Source: Acidobacteriota bacterium (GTDB lineage Bacteria; Acidobacteriota; Terriglobia; Terriglobales; Acidobacteriaceae). From it: 64,000 nt of DNA. The stretch spans positions 202,933-266,932 of the forward strand of contig JAJYVF010000002.1 of NCBI GenBank assembly GCA_021792135.1, in the 5' to 3' direction. How positions within the stretch are numbered: the stretch's first letter is position 1; the number at the start of each line of letters is the position of its first letter. The notes beneath the pieces were generated by a model, which was not told where the DNA came from, did not search any database, and saw only the letters and a list, made by a program, of their open reading frames with translations. Made by a program: the position numbers and the translations under genes. Positions 33,883 through 43,117 of the stretch are shown piece by piece.

Positions 33883-34869
33883 ATGGCCGAATCGCAGGTT
33901 GCGCTGTCAGAGCCCACCCAACGACCAAAAATCGCCGAGCATTTCCGCGAAGGACGCTTCTTCAATCCGGAGGCGCCGGAGCACGGATTTTCGGCGTTCC
34001 TGCGCTGGATCACCACGCGGAAGATTGGCTTCTGGAGGCGGTGGATTCCCTCAGAGCCCGGTCCGCCGCCTCCTGGCGCAGTGGAGGGAACCGCGCTCCG
34101 CGTCACGTTTGTGAATCATTCGACGGTGCTGCTGCAGACCGAGGGCCTCAATATTCTCAGCGACCCGGTATGGTCGGAGCGGGTGAGCCCGGTCCGGTTC
34201 GCAGGGCCGCGCCGCCATCGCGCTCCGGGCATTCGCTTCGAGGATCTGCCTCCCATCGACCTGGTTCTCATCAGCCACAATCACTACGATCACCTGGACC
34301 GGCCCACTATGCGGCAGCTCGCAGAGACACACCGGCCGGCCGTCTTCTGCCCGCTGGGCGTGGCGGATCTGGTTCGCGGGACCGGGATCCGCGAGGTTCA
34401 CGAACTGGACTGGGGGCAGATGGAGGAATGGAGAGAGCTGCCGATCCACTGCGTGCCGGCGCAACACTTCTCCTCGCGCACGCCCTTCGATCGGAACCGG
34501 ACGCTCTGGTGCGGATGGGTTCTGGAGGCGCAGGGCGGGAACATCTATTACGCCGGCGATACCGGCTTCGGGGCGCTCTTTGCCGGCCTGCAGCGGCAAT
34601 TCGCGCCGATGCGCCTCGCTTTGCTGCCGATCGGCGCCCATGAGCCGGAATGGTTCATGGGGCCGGTGCACATGACCCCGGAGCAGGCGGTCACCGCCAG
34701 GGCGATTCTGGACGCGGCGGTCGCCATTCCCATCCACTTTGGGACGTTTGCGCTCGCAGACGACGCGGAGACGGCTCCGGTCGAGCGCCTGCAGAGCGCG
34801 CTGCGGGCAACCGGAGATGCAGATCGCTTCTGGCTGCTGGAGGAAGGCGAGGGCCGGCTGATTCCATAA
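33883..34869 (+). CDS. Metallo-beta-lactamase-fold hydrolase, NAPE-PLD-like
   Basis: About 328 residues. The MBL motifs are SHNHYDHLD (HxHxDH), HFSSRTPFDRNRTLW, YYAGDTGFG (bridging Asp) and IPIHFGTF (last His). N-terminal ILSDPVWSERVSPVRFAGPRRH is characteristic of the N-acyl-phosphatidylethanolamine phospholipase D / RomA group. No signal peptide is seen. The start at 33883 is chosen over 33847 because MAESQVAL gives a normal cytoplasmic N-terminus. Divergent from the ABC-F gene and followed after 40 bases by an AraC regulator. Confidence 0.92.
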   Translation: MAESQVALSEPTQRPKIAEHFREGRFFNPEAPEHGFSAFLRWITTRKIGFWRRWIPSEPGPPPPGAVEGTALRVTFVNHSTVLLQTEGLNILSDPVWSERVSPVRFAGPRRHRAPGIRFEDLPPIDLVLISHNHYDHLDRPTMRQLAETHRPAVFCPLGVADLVRGTGIREVHELDWGQMEEWRELPIHCVPAQHFSSRTPFDRNRTLWCGWVLEAQGGNIYYAGDTGFGALFAGLQRQFAPMRLALLPIGAHEPEWFMGPVHMTPEQAVTARAILDAAVAIPIHFGTFALADDAETAPVERLQSALRATGDADRFWLLEEGEGRLIP

Positions 34870-34910
34870 CCTCTCGGGGCGTAGAATGGGCGGCAGCAGG
34901 GCCCCCAGCC

Positions 34911-35726
34911 ATGCACCGCCTCCACACTCCCGCGCCGCCGCTGGACGCCTTCGTCCGCTGTTTCTGGTACTGGGAAGGCGCGCCGCAGCTGCACGCGCAT
35001 GAACGCCTCATGCCCAACGGCGAGGCGGCGATCATCTTCAATTTGCGCGACGAGGAGATGCGCACCTACGATCCGGAGAACCTCGACCGCTATGTCTGCT
35101 GCGGGCTGGTGACCTTTTCCGGACCGCGCATGGACTGCTTCGCCATCGAGACGACGAGCGAGGACCGCGTGGTCGGGATCGAGTTCCAGCCCGGGGGGAC
35201 ATTCCCGTTTTTTCGCGCGCCGGCTTCGGAGATGGCGAATCAATCGCTGCCGCTGGAGTGCCTGTGGCGCGCAGCGACGGGCGAAATCCGCGAGCAGTTG
35301 CTGGCCGCCGGTTCCGTCGATGCGATGTTCGCCGTGCTGGAACACAGCCTGATGGTTCAGCTGGCGCGGCCGCTGGGGCTGCATCCCGCCGTCGACTATG
35401 CCCGCGCACACATCTACCGCGCGCCCCACGTCGCCACCGTTTCCGGGCTGATGGAGCGCATCGGGATCAGCCACCGGCGCTTTATCGATGTCTTCCATGA
35501 TCAGGTGGGCCTGACGCCGAAGGTATTCTGCCGCGTGCGCCGTTTCCAGCGCGTGCTCCAGGGGGTGCACAGGAAGGCCGCCGTGGACTGGGCTCAGGTG
35601 GCGCTGGATGGCGGCTACTACGATCAGGCGCACTTCATTCATGATTTCCAGCGCTTTTCGGGAATGACGCCCGCTGCCTACCTGGCACGCGCGACCGAAC
35701 ACCTGAACCACGTTCCGATCGCCTGA
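34911..35726 (+). CDS. AraC-family transcriptional regulator
   Basis: 271 residues. An N-terminal effector domain of the DUF6597 kind (LDAFVRCFWYWEG, LMPNGEAAIIFNL, VVGIEFQPGG) and a C-terminal AraC HTH: VATVSGLMERIGISHRRFIDVFHDQVGLTPKVFCRVRRFQRVL, then ALDGGYYDQAHFIHDFQRFSGMTPAAYLA. The second HTH with the YYDQAHF signature is clear. It lies just after the MBL-fold hydrolase on the same strand and may regulate it or the VOC gene beyond. Effector unknown. Confidence 0.93.
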   Translation: MHRLHTPAPPLDAFVRCFWYWEGAPQLHAHERLMPNGEAAIIFNLRDEEMRTYDPENLDRYVCCGLVTFSGPRMDCFAIETTSEDRVVGIEFQPGGTFPFFRAPASEMANQSLPLECLWRAATGEIREQLLAAGSVDAMFAVLEHSLMVQLARPLGLHPAVDYARAHIYRAPHVATVSGLMERIGISHRRFIDVFHDQVGLTPKVFCRVRRFQRVLQGVHRKAAVDWAQVALDGGYYDQAHFIHDFQRFSGMTPAAYLARATEHLNHVPIA

Positions 35727-35798
35727 CCGCCTTCAAATTTTTCCAATCGTCGTCCGTCCCTCCAGCCCGAGAATGGTCTTCATTGCAAGGAGGAGAGC

Positions 35799-36260
35799 AT
35801 GTCCCCTGTCAAAGCAATTCCCGAGGGCTACCACAGTATTCAGCCCTACCTGTACATTCGCGGAGCGGCTGAGGCCATCAAGTTTTACAAGCGCGCGTTT
35901 GGCGCAGCCGAGCGGTTCCGCATGGCTCGCCCCGACGGACGCGTCGGACACGCAGAGCTGTCGATCGGCGATTCCGTCGTCATGCTCGCTGATGAGGATC
36001 CGGAACGAGGCATTCGCGGGCCGGCACACTACGGCGGCTCGCCGTTCAGCCTCATGTTCTATGTCGAGGACTGCGATGCGGTGTACCGGCAGGCGCTCGC
36101 GGCCGGGGCAAAGAGCCTGCGCGAACCCGCGGATCAGTTCTACGGCGACCGCTCGGCCGGGGTCGAGGACCCGTTCGGATTTCAGTGGTGGCTCGGCACA
36201 CACATCAAAGACGTTTCCCCCGAGGAACTGGAGGCAGCGGCCGCGGAGCAGCAGTCGTGA
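35799..36260 (+). CDS. VOC-family (glyoxalase/PhnB-like) protein
   Basis: 153 residues. It starts PEGYHSIQPYLYIRGAAEAIKFYKRAFGA, the standard opening of PhnB-type VOC proteins, then HAELSIGDSVVMLADE, LMFYVEDCDAVYRQALAAGAK and VEDPFGFQWWLGTH, where His and Glu would be metal ligands. Members include glyoxalases, dioxygenases and antibiotic-binding proteins; the substrate is not evident. GGAGAG lies seven bases before the ATG. Its stop overlaps the GTG of the next gene by four bases. Confidence 0.92.
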   Translation: MSPVKAIPEGYHSIQPYLYIRGAAEAIKFYKRAFGAAERFRMARPDGRVGHAELSIGDSVVMLADEDPERGIRGPAHYGGSPFSLMFYVEDCDAVYRQALAAGAKSLREPADQFYGDRSAGVEDPFGFQWWLGTHIKDVSPEELEAAAAEQQS

Positions 36261-36619
36261 CGGGCGCCGATTTTCGGCGCCTCGCTCTGAGCCTGCCCGA
36301 GACGGAGGAGCGGGAGCACATGCATCATCCGGATTTTCGGGTGGGCGGGAAGATCTTCGCCACGCTCGGTTATCCGCATGAAGCCTGGGGGATGGTGAAG
36401 CTGATTCCAGACCAGCAGCAGGAGTTCGTCGCAGCCGCCCCTGGGATTTTCAAGCCGGTCAAGGGCGGTTGGGGCGAAAAGGGCTGCACGAATGTTCTGT
36501 TGCAGGCCGCGGGGATGGACAGGGTGCGGCAGGCGCTCTCGACCGCCTGGGAGAATGCCGCGTCGAAGAAACCGAAGCGTTCACCGGGGAAGGCCAGGCC
36601 GCAACCAAAGACGCGATGA
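36257..36619 (+). CDS. MmcQ/YjbR-family DNA-binding protein
   Basis: 120 residues from a GTG start overlapping the VOC stop (GTGA). The CyaY-like fold of the YjbR family is seen in DFRRLALSLPETEEREHMHHPDFRVGGKIFATL, AWGMVKLIPDQQQEFV, PGIFKPVKGGWGEKGCTNVLL and LSTAWENAA. The tail is Lys/Arg/Pro rich. The family is described as MmcQ/YjbR DNA-binding, with no firm cellular role. Coupling to the VOC gene suggests a two-gene unit. Confidence 0.9.
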   Translation: MTGADFRRLALSLPETEEREHMHHPDFRVGGKIFATLGYPHEAWGMVKLIPDQQQEFVAAAPGIFKPVKGGWGEKGCTNVLLQAAGMDRVRQALSTAWENAASKKPKRSPGKARPQPKTR

Positions 36620-36632
36620 GAGCGGCTGCTTC

Positions 36633-37526
36633 TCAAAGCGCGATGGCAATGCGTGTGCGTGGATCGAGATAGTCGCGCAGTGCATCGCCCAGGAAATTGA
36701 ACGAGAGCACGCACAGCATCACCGCGATGGCCGGAAAGACGACCAGGTGCGGCGCGTCGAAAAGGAACGGACGCGCGTCATTGAGCATCGTTCCCCAGCT
36801 TGCGGCCGGCGGAGGAACTCCGAGGCCAAGAAAGCTGAGCGTGGCTTCTGCCAGCACCGCGCCGGCCATGCCGATGGCCGCCTGCACGATGAGCGGCTGC
36901 AGGATGTTGGGCAGGATATGGCGAACGAAGATGCGCAGATCGCCGGCACCGATGGCACGCGCCGCCTCCACAAACTCCCGTTCGCGCACGGCCAGCACCT
37001 GCGCGCGCACCAGGCGCGCATAGCCCACCCAGCCACCGATGGAAAGCGCCAGGATCAGGTTGAGCAGCCCCGGCCCAAGAAAGGCCACGAAGGCGATCGC
37101 CAGCAGAATGCCAGGGAGGGAAAGAAACGCGTTCATCAGAAAGGTATTCACCGTCACGTCGATCCAGCCCCCGTAATAACCGGCAAGTCCGCCCAGGATC
37201 AGGCCCAGTACAAACGACAGCGCCACGACGGAGACTGCCACCGTCAGCGACAGGCGCGCGCCCCAGACAACGCGAGAGAGAATGTCACGGCCCAGTTCAT
37301 CCGTGCCGAGCCAGTGCGCGAAACTCGGAGGCGCGAGGCGGTGGGCGAGATCCAGAGCCGAAGGATCAGCGGGTGCGAGCAGCGGCGCAAACACTGCCAT
37401 TACGGAAAAAAGAATCAGCAGAGCCAGGCCGATGACGGCCAGGGGCTGACGCCGCAGCACGGGGAGAATGCGCCACCCCAGACCTGCAGCGCGAACCTCG
37501 GACGGACTGGAAGACTCAGAGAACAA
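36633..37526 (-). CDS. ABC transporter permease, dipeptide/oligopeptide DppC type
   Basis: 297 residues with six membrane segments. The N-terminal OppC extension is present (LRRQPLAVIGLALLILFSVMAVFAPLLAP), then HWLGTDELGRDILSRVVWGARLSL, the classic DppC sequence. The EAA loop that contacts the ATPase is VEAARAIGAGDLRIFVRHILPN. DppC normally works with DppB, one or two ATPases and a binding protein, but none of these is next to it; the upstream 270 bases contain no gene. It must use partners encoded elsewhere or be a relic. Confidence 0.92.
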   Translation of the reverse strand: MFSESSSPSEVRAAGLGWRILPVLRRQPLAVIGLALLILFSVMAVFAPLLAPADPSALDLAHRLAPPSFAHWLGTDELGRDILSRVVWGARLSLTVAVSVVALSFVLGLILGGLAGYYGGWIDVTVNTFLMNAFLSLPGILLAIAFVAFLGPGLLNLILALSIGGWVGYARLVRAQVLAVREREFVEAARAIGAGDLRIFVRHILPNILQPLIVQAAIGMAGAVLAEATLSFLGLGVPPPAASWGTMLNDARPFLFDAPHLVVFPAIAVMLCVLSFNFLGDALRDYLDPRTRIAIAL

Positions 37527-37794
37527 AAGCTCGCCGCCGGTGTATTAGAAGAGAAAAATTCTCTGCGACAGAATCAGGCTGCTTCCGCAGGCTTACCCCG
37601 TTCTGCTTGACTTTTATGGTACACACCGGGAGAATGAACTCACGCGCATCAGCTCGTTAAGTCCTCAATATCCGGCGAATCGCTTTCGGTAGCAGTGAGA
37701 GCAGGTATCGGCGGTTCGCACTGGGCGGGTCGCAGCCAGCAGGGGTTAACCAGGCGGCTGCCAGCGCCAGCCAACGCGGGAGCACACATAGCAT

Positions 37795-38784
37795 ATGAAC
37801 CTGAAGGGTGAGAAAGTCGCAGTCTGCGGCGCAGGCGGGTTTATCGGCGGCCATCTCGTAAAGTATCTGCTGGCTGATGGCGTCGATGTGGTGCGCGCCG
37901 TGGACGTGAAGCCCCTCGACGAGTGGTATCAGGTATCGCAGGATGTCGAAAATCTCGTACTGGACCTGAAGGACAAGGAGAACTGCTACACAGCTGCGAA
38001 GGGTGTTAAGGGCATCTTTCAGCTGGCCGCCGATATGGGCGGCATGGGCTTCATCGAGAACAACAAGGCCCTGTGCATGCTGAGTGTGCTGACCAACACC
38101 CACATGCTCATGGCGGCCCGCGACTCGGGCGTGGAGCGCTTCTTCTACTCCTCCTCGGCGTGCGTCTACAACGGCGAGAAGCAAAGGAATGCCGACGTCG
38201 TTCCGCTGAAGGAAGAGGACGCCTACCCGGCGCTCCCCGAAGACGGCTATGGCTGGGAGAAGCTGTTCAGTGAGCGCATGTGCCGCCACTTCGAAGAGGA
38301 CTTCGGGTTGATCTGCAGGGTCGCACGCTATCACAACGTCTACGGGCCGTTTGGCACCTGGACCGGCGGCCGCGAGAAGGCTCCGGCGGCGATCTGCCGG
38401 AAGGTGATCGAGGCCAAAGCCTCAGGCAGGCACGATATCGAAATATGGGGCGACGGGAAACAGACGCGCAGCTTCATGTACATCGACGACTGCACCAGGG
38501 GCACCCTGGCAATTACTGAGAGCGATATTGATGAACCCATCAACCTCGGCTCCAGCGAGCTGGTTACGATCAATCAGCTTGTGGACATCGTCGAGGAGAT
38601 TGCCGGAGTCACGCTGAAGCGCAATTACAAGCTCGATGCGCCCCGCGGCGTCAACGGCCGCAACAGCGACAACACAAAAATCCTGAAGTATCTGGGATGG
38701 GAACCTTCCATTCGTCTGAAGGATGGCATGAGAAGGACCTATGAATGGATCGAGAGCCAGATGCTGGTGGGGGCCCCTTCGTAA
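37795..38784 (+). CDS. NAD-dependent sugar-nucleotide epimerase (GDP-mannose 3,5-epimerase-like)
   Basis: 329 residues, extended short-chain dehydrogenase. NAD motif CGAGGFIGGHLVKYLL; active-site Ser in SSSACVYN and the catalytic YGWEK; LAADMGGMGFIENNKA is a signature of GDP-mannose 3,5-epimerases, as is VARYHNVYGPFGTWTGGREKAPAAICRKV. It opens a run with a glycosyltransferase and another epimerase, so it probably supplies a sugar nucleotide for an exported glycan. The 270 bases upstream contain TTGACT near 37597 but no clear -10. Confidence 0.9.
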   Translation: MNLKGEKVAVCGAGGFIGGHLVKYLLADGVDVVRAVDVKPLDEWYQVSQDVENLVLDLKDKENCYTAAKGVKGIFQLAADMGGMGFIENNKALCMLSVLTNTHMLMAARDSGVERFFYSSSACVYNGEKQRNADVVPLKEEDAYPALPEDGYGWEKLFSERMCRHFEEDFGLICRVARYHNVYGPFGTWTGGREKAPAAICRKVIEAKASGRHDIEIWGDGKQTRSFMYIDDCTRGTLAITESDIDEPINLGSSELVTINQLVDIVEEIAGVTLKRNYKLDAPRGVNGRNSDNTKILKYLGWEPSIRLKDGMRRTYEWIESQMLVGAPS

Positions 38785-38942
38785 GGCTCCCGGCTTCGGA
38801 ACGGTAATGGCCGTCCGAGGACAGGCATGGGCTTTCGACACAGCTTCTGGGTCCGCTGACTTCCTGTGATTCCCCATCTGTGACTTTCGAGCTGGTAGCC
38901 GCCTTCGGCCTACCCCAGGAAAGGCTTGTCGATCGATACTCT

Positions 38943-40208
38943 ATGCGAATATTCGTCAACGAGTTCTGCGGCCACGCCTTTCAGATGGAGCTGAGCAGAG
39001 AACTGGCCAGGATGGGCCATGAGGTCTGCCACGTCTATTTCGCAGACAACAAGTCCACACCCAAGGGGCAGACTCAGATCCGGCCGGGAGACGCCGAGAG
39101 TCTGATCATCGAAGGTCTGCACATCCGCAGGGAATTCTCCAAGCACTCTGTGCTGACGCGTCGCCAGGCCGACATTGAGTACGGGCAGGTGGTCGCCGCC
39201 AGGGTTGACGGCTTTCGTCCCGACGTCGTGATCTCGGCCAACATGCCGCTCGACGCGCAGAGGATCCTCGAGCACGCGGCGCGTCGTCACAGCGCGCGGT
39301 TCGTCTTCTGGCTCCAGGATGTGTACAGCGTCGCGGCGAAGTTTGTGCTGCGGAAGAAGTCGAAGGTCCTGGCGTGGGCCGGTGGCATGTATTTCGAGCG
39401 GCTGGAAAAGAAGCTCCTGCGGTCCTCCGACGCGATCATCTGCATTGCCGACGGCTTTGCGGAGTTCGTGAAGAGCTGGGGCATACCCGATTCGCGAATT
39501 GTGGTTATCGAAAACTGGGCGCCCCTCGATGAAGTTGTGCCCACGCCGCGCGATAACGCGTGGGCAATGGAAATCGGCGTCGCCGACAGGTTCTGCTTCA
39601 TGTATTCCGGCACGCTGGGCATGAAGCACCGGCCCGAGCTACTGCTGGATTTGGCAAAGCATCTCGAAAAGCGGGGCGACGCGCGTCTGGTCGTGATCGC
39701 CGGCGGCGCGGGCGCGGACTGGCTGGCGCAGCACGCCCACGAGGTGAGTCGCGACGTGCTCCGACTGCGGCCGTTCCAACCCTATGAGCGGCTCTCGGAA
39801 GTGATGGGCTCGGCCGACGTGCTCATCACCCTGCTTGATTCGGAGGCCGGCGCCTTCGCGGTGCCGTCGAAGACGCTTTCCTATCTCTGTGCCGGGCGCG
39901 CCCTGCTGGTCGCGGCGCCTCCGACCAACGAAGCGGCCCGCGTGGTGGAGCGCGCCCGGGCCGGGCTGGTGGTCTCTCCGGACCATGCCGGGGGCATTCT
40001 GGAAGCCGCCAACCGCTACCTCGCGGATCCTGCCCTGTGCGCCAGGCTCGGCAGCAACGGACGCCGGTACGCCGAGCAGACATTCTCCATCGACACCATT
40101 GTCGAGCGCTTCCTCACTGTCTTCGAAGGGGGCGCGCCTGCCGTGGCCGCGGCCAATCTCGGCACTCCCGACGTCCTGCTGGCCGCAGGCGATGCCGGAC
40201 AGAGCTAG
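38943..40208 (+). CDS. Glycosyltransferase family 4 (WcaI-like)
   Basis: About 421 residues, GT-B fold. N-terminal MRIFVNEFCGHAFQMELSRELARMGHEV, acceptor half ending DAIICIADGFAEFV; NWAPLDEVVP marks the linker typical of WcaI-type transferases. The donor half carries FMYSGTLGMKHRPELLLDLAK, LVVIAGGAGADWL, RPFQPYERLSEVMGSADVLI and the E-x7-E-like PSKTLSYLCAGRALL. It likely adds a sugar during cell-surface polysaccharide assembly. The start at 38943 follows the family; 38880 (GTG) is possible. Confidence 0.9.
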   Translation: MRIFVNEFCGHAFQMELSRELARMGHEVCHVYFADNKSTPKGQTQIRPGDAESLIIEGLHIRREFSKHSVLTRRQADIEYGQVVAARVDGFRPDVVISANMPLDAQRILEHAARRHSARFVFWLQDVYSVAAKFVLRKKSKVLAWAGGMYFERLEKKLLRSSDAIICIADGFAEFVKSWGIPDSRIVVIENWAPLDEVVPTPRDNAWAMEIGVADRFCFMYSGTLGMKHRPELLLDLAKHLEKRGDARLVVIAGGAGADWLAQHAHEVSRDVLRLRPFQPYERLSEVMGSADVLITLLDSEAGAFAVPSKTLSYLCAGRALLVAAPPTNEAARVVERARAGLVVSPDHAGGILEAANRYLADPALCARLGSNGRRYAEQTFSIDTIVERFLTVFEGGAPAVAAANLGTPDVLLAAGDAGQS

Positions 40209-40237
40209 TGGGAATCCAGGAGCTGCGCAGCCAAAGC

Positions 40238-41272
40238 ATGGCGAATCAGATTGGAGTTGTAGTCATCTTTGGTGGCACCGGCTTCATCGGGACCCACCTG
40301 ACGCAGCACTGGCTGCGCGAAGGACTGGCCGCCAAATTCGTTCTCGTGGATCTGGCGGCGCCGCGCACGGATTCCTACGCGGCGATTCTGCAGCAGGGCC
40401 TTGGATCGGGGCAGGTGGAGTTCGTCCGATGGGACGTCCGCGATCCTGTTCCGCTGTCGCTTCTGCCGCCTCAGGCGGATCTGATCTTCAATCTCGCGGC
40501 TGTGCACCGCGAGCCAGGGCACAAGCCGCACGAGTATTTCGAAACCAATCTCTATGGCGCGGAGAACGTCTGCGCCTGGGCATCGGCGGTGGGCTGTTCG
40601 CGGATCGTTTTCACCAGCAGCATCTCGCCGTATGGGCCTTCGGAAGATCTGAAGAGCGAAGATTCTCTTCCCGTTCCTGAGACGCCCTATGGCAGCTCGA
40701 AGCTCGCCGCGGAGAAAATTCATGCTGGCTGGCAGGCCGGATGCAAATGCCGCAGGCTGCTGATTCTGCGTCCCGGCGTGGTCTTCGGGCCGGGCGAGGG
40801 CGGCAACGTCACGCGTCTGGTGCGGAGCCTGGTGAGGGGCTACTTCGTCTACATGGGCAACCGGCAGACGCGCAAGGCAGGCGGCTACGTCAAGGAGCTG
40901 TGCAGGGTGGCGGAGTTCGGCCTCGATCACCAGGATCGATCGGGGGAGACCCTCACGCTGTTGAATTTTTCCATGAACCCGCCGCCGGCTCTCGAGAACT
41001 TTGTCGCAGCGATCCGGTCGGCTGCCGGCATTCGCCGTCCCCCGCTCAGCGTGCCGCGTTCACTGCTGCTGGGCGCCTCGTATCCTATCGATGCCGTGGC
41101 ACGCACCTTTGGAATCCGGCAGCCGATCAGCCCGGTGCGCGTGCGCAAGCTTTTTCGGTCTACCTCCATCGATCCCAAAGGGCTGCGCGAGCTGGGCTAC
41201 AGCTGGAAGTACAGCCTGGAAGAAGCGTTCCTGGACTGGAAGCGCGACTGCCCCGCAGATTTTTCGGCGTAG
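40238..41272 (+). CDS. NAD-dependent epimerase/dehydratase
   Basis: 344 residues, extended SDR. Cofactor motif FGGTGFIGTHL, FNLAAVHREPGH, and the active site TSSISPYG with YGSSKLAAEK. PGVVFGPGEGGNVTRL fits sugar-nucleotide enzymes that act on glycan precursors. The ATG at 40238 is preceded by a GTG at 40208 that overlaps the glycosyltransferase stop; either start keeps the Rossmann motif. Together with the two upstream genes it forms a surface-sugar operon. Confidence 0.88.
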   Translation: MANQIGVVVIFGGTGFIGTHLTQHWLREGLAAKFVLVDLAAPRTDSYAAILQQGLGSGQVEFVRWDVRDPVPLSLLPPQADLIFNLAAVHREPGHKPHEYFETNLYGAENVCAWASAVGCSRIVFTSSISPYGPSEDLKSEDSLPVPETPYGSSKLAAEKIHAGWQAGCKCRRLLILRPGVVFGPGEGGNVTRLVRSLVRGYFVYMGNRQTRKAGGYVKELCRVAEFGLDHQDRSGETLTLLNFSMNPPPALENFVAAIRSAAGIRRPPLSVPRSLLLGASYPIDAVARTFGIRQPISPVRVRKLFRSTSIDPKGLRELGYSWKYSLEEAFLDWKRDCPADFSA

Positions 41273-41316
41273 ATGCAGGCCTGGCCTGCGGCGAACCCAT
41301 GTGCTAATTCTGGACG

Positions 41317-42078
41317 ATGAGGGTTCGTATGCGATCGTTCATTCTGCTGACGCTGGCTGTGCTGAGCCTGGTATGTGTGCCAGCCCTGCGAGCGCAGCCG
41401 GATGAGAATATTCAGCGTCGCATCTTTGAGCTGACGAATCAGGATCGCGTCGCGCGTGGTCTGCAGCCGCTGCACTGGGATGCCGCGCTGGCTGCTGCCG
41501 CGCTGGCCCATGCGGACATCATGGCACGCGAACCGGTGCTTTCGCACCAGTATCCGGGCGAGCCCGATCTGACGACCCGCGCTGCGAAGGCAGGCGCTCA
41601 TTTCCAGGCGATTGCCGAGAATGTCGCCCTCGGCCCCACGGCTGCAGCCGTTGAAAATGCGTGGATGCATTCCACGCCGCATCGCACCAATATTCTCAAC
41701 CCCAGGATGAATGCCCTCGGCGTGGGCGTGGCGGAGCGGGACGGCTCCATCTATGCGGCGGAGGACTTTGCCGAGGCTTCCGAGGCACTCAGCCAGCAGC
41801 AGATCGAGCAGCGCGTGCGGGAACTGCTGCGCGCGCAGAATATCAAACCGTTGGAGCCCGCCGCAGCGGCCGAGCAGGAATGCATGCCGGGGCGTCCTGT
41901 TCCCCCGGCTGTCAGGTCCATCGTGCGCTTCCAGACGCCCGATCTGACACAACTGCCCGCCCAGGTCGTACAGCAAATTCGCAGCGGCCATTTCACCTGC
42001 GCTGCCGTGGGCGCCTGCGCGCCTGATGGCAGTCAGGGCGAGTTCACCGTCTATCGCGTCGTCATCCTCTTCTACTGA
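41317..42078 (+). CDS. Secreted CAP-domain (SCP/PR-1) protein
   Basis: 253 residues. Signal peptide (SFILLTLAVLSLVCVPALRAQ). The CAP domain covers residues about 30-155: IFELTNQDRVARGLQPLHWDAALAAAALAHADIMA, LSHQYPGEPDL, IAENVALG and the His of HSTPHRTNIL, matching the bacterial YkwD type. A second, unrecognised part follows with two cysteines (ECMPGRPVPPAV and HFTCAAVGACAPDG). Function of bacterial CAP proteins is poorly known. Monocistronic. Confidence 0.9.
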   Translation: MRVRMRSFILLTLAVLSLVCVPALRAQPDENIQRRIFELTNQDRVARGLQPLHWDAALAAAALAHADIMAREPVLSHQYPGEPDLTTRAAKAGAHFQAIAENVALGPTAAAVENAWMHSTPHRTNILNPRMNALGVGVAERDGSIYAAEDFAEASEALSQQQIEQRVRELLRAQNIKPLEPAAAAEQECMPGRPVPPAVRSIVRFQTPDLTQLPAQVVQQIRSGHFTCAAVGACAPDGSQGEFTVYRVVILFY

Positions 42079-42084
42079 TCGCGC

Positions 42085-42642
42085 TCACTCAGCTCCTTCT
42101 CCGGGCCTGGTCGGCTCCATCTGGAGCGCGTTGTTGAAGCGGTTGAAGTAATTGAACAGCCCGATGGCTGCCATCAGCTCGACAATCTCACCCTCACTGA
42201 AGTGCGTGCACAGGACCTCGAAATCCTCATCGGGAATCCGGTTCGCATCGAGTGTCATCTGTTCGGCCAGGCGGAGCGCGGCCTTCTCGGCAGCCGTAAA
42301 GTCGTCGCTATCCGGATAATTCTCGAGATGGTCGATCTGTTCCTGCGACCAGCCGAGGCGCAGGCAGATCTTCGTGTGCGCTGCCAGGCAATACTCACAC
42401 CGATTGAGCTGCGATGTACGCGCGATCACGAGTTCCTTCAGGCGAAGGGGCACGGTCCCGGTCTGCAGGATGGCCTCGAAGTGGGCGATCATGGTTTCGA
42501 AGATCTCCGGCCGATGCGCCATGGTGCGGAACATGTTGGGTACATTCCCGCGGGTGCGCATGTAGCGGTCGTAGATCTCAGCGACGGCCGGCGTGGCCTG
42601 GCTGCGGGGGACGCGCGAAAGACGGGGAGCGGTTTTGAGCAT
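42085..42642 (-). CDS. AhpD-like carboxymuconolactone decarboxylase-family protein
   Basis: 185 residues, all alpha-helical. The AhpD/CMD core contains RLKELVIARTSQLNRCEYCLAAHTKICLRLGWSQEQI with the redox CxxC (CEYC) and nearby His, as in peroxidase-related enzymes that act as alkylhydroperoxidase-like thiol reductants. DDFTAAEKAALRLAEQMT and IVELMAAIGLFNYFNRFNNAL are the following helices. Its physiological reductant is not evident. It is the last chromosomal gene before the tRNA-Asn. Confidence 0.93.
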   Translation of the reverse strand: MLKTAPRLSRVPRSQATPAVAEIYDRYMRTRGNVPNMFRTMAHRPEIFETMIAHFEAILQTGTVPLRLKELVIARTSQLNRCEYCLAAHTKICLRLGWSQEQIDHLENYPDSDDFTAAEKAALRLAEQMTLDANRIPDEDFEVLCTHFSEGEIVELMAAIGLFNYFNRFNNALQMEPTRPGEGAE

Positions 42643-42739
42643 AATCTCTCCTGACGTGACCAGCGTAACGCAGGTGCTTGAGGCTTTGTCATCACCCGCC
42701 TCAGAGACCCGGATTGCGAGCCTGCCGGGCCGCAGGCTT

Positions 42740-42748
42740 TGCTATAAT
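42740..42748 (+). promoter_or_regulatory. Extended -10 promoter of tRNA-Asn
   Basis: TGCTATAAT (42740-42748): perfect -10 with the TG extension, 30 bases before the tRNA. No good -35 is seen. Confidence 0.55.
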
Positions 42749-42776
42749 TCCGAGAGACACGCGGGAAGCCAAGATA

Positions 42777-42853
<77 letters not shown>

Positions 42854-42910
42854 TCAAATCAACAACTTAGAGCAGACAAGAGCAGCCAGAAATCCGCCAA
42901 TTTTTCAAAT

Positions 42911-42930
42911 TGTGCCCATTTTTGTGCCCA
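42911..42930 (+). repeat. Direct repeat TGTGCCCA x2 near the attachment site
   Basis: TGTGCCCA at 42911-42918 and 42923-42930, one helical turn apart (12 bases), between the tRNA and the recombinase. It could be a recombinase arm-binding site; unproven. Confidence 0.35.
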
Positions 42931-43117
42931 CGCTCCTTCAAAATGGATGCCCTGTCCATAGCAATCCTGCTCAGTTGTTTCCCTCCTCGGTGAATCGACT
43001 CGACACGCTTCCTGACTTCGGTTGATCGCCCCATTTGCGCGAATTTCCCTCCTGCTCCAATCTCCATTCGCGCGAGCCGTTTTGGCGTCGCGCTCTACCG
43101 AGAGACAGGAGCGCTCT

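Noticed and set aside
36492..37610. 372-codon plus-strand frame opposite the DppC permease
   Set aside because: Charged Gln/His/Arg text is the complement of membrane codons; the permease motifs are on the minus strand.
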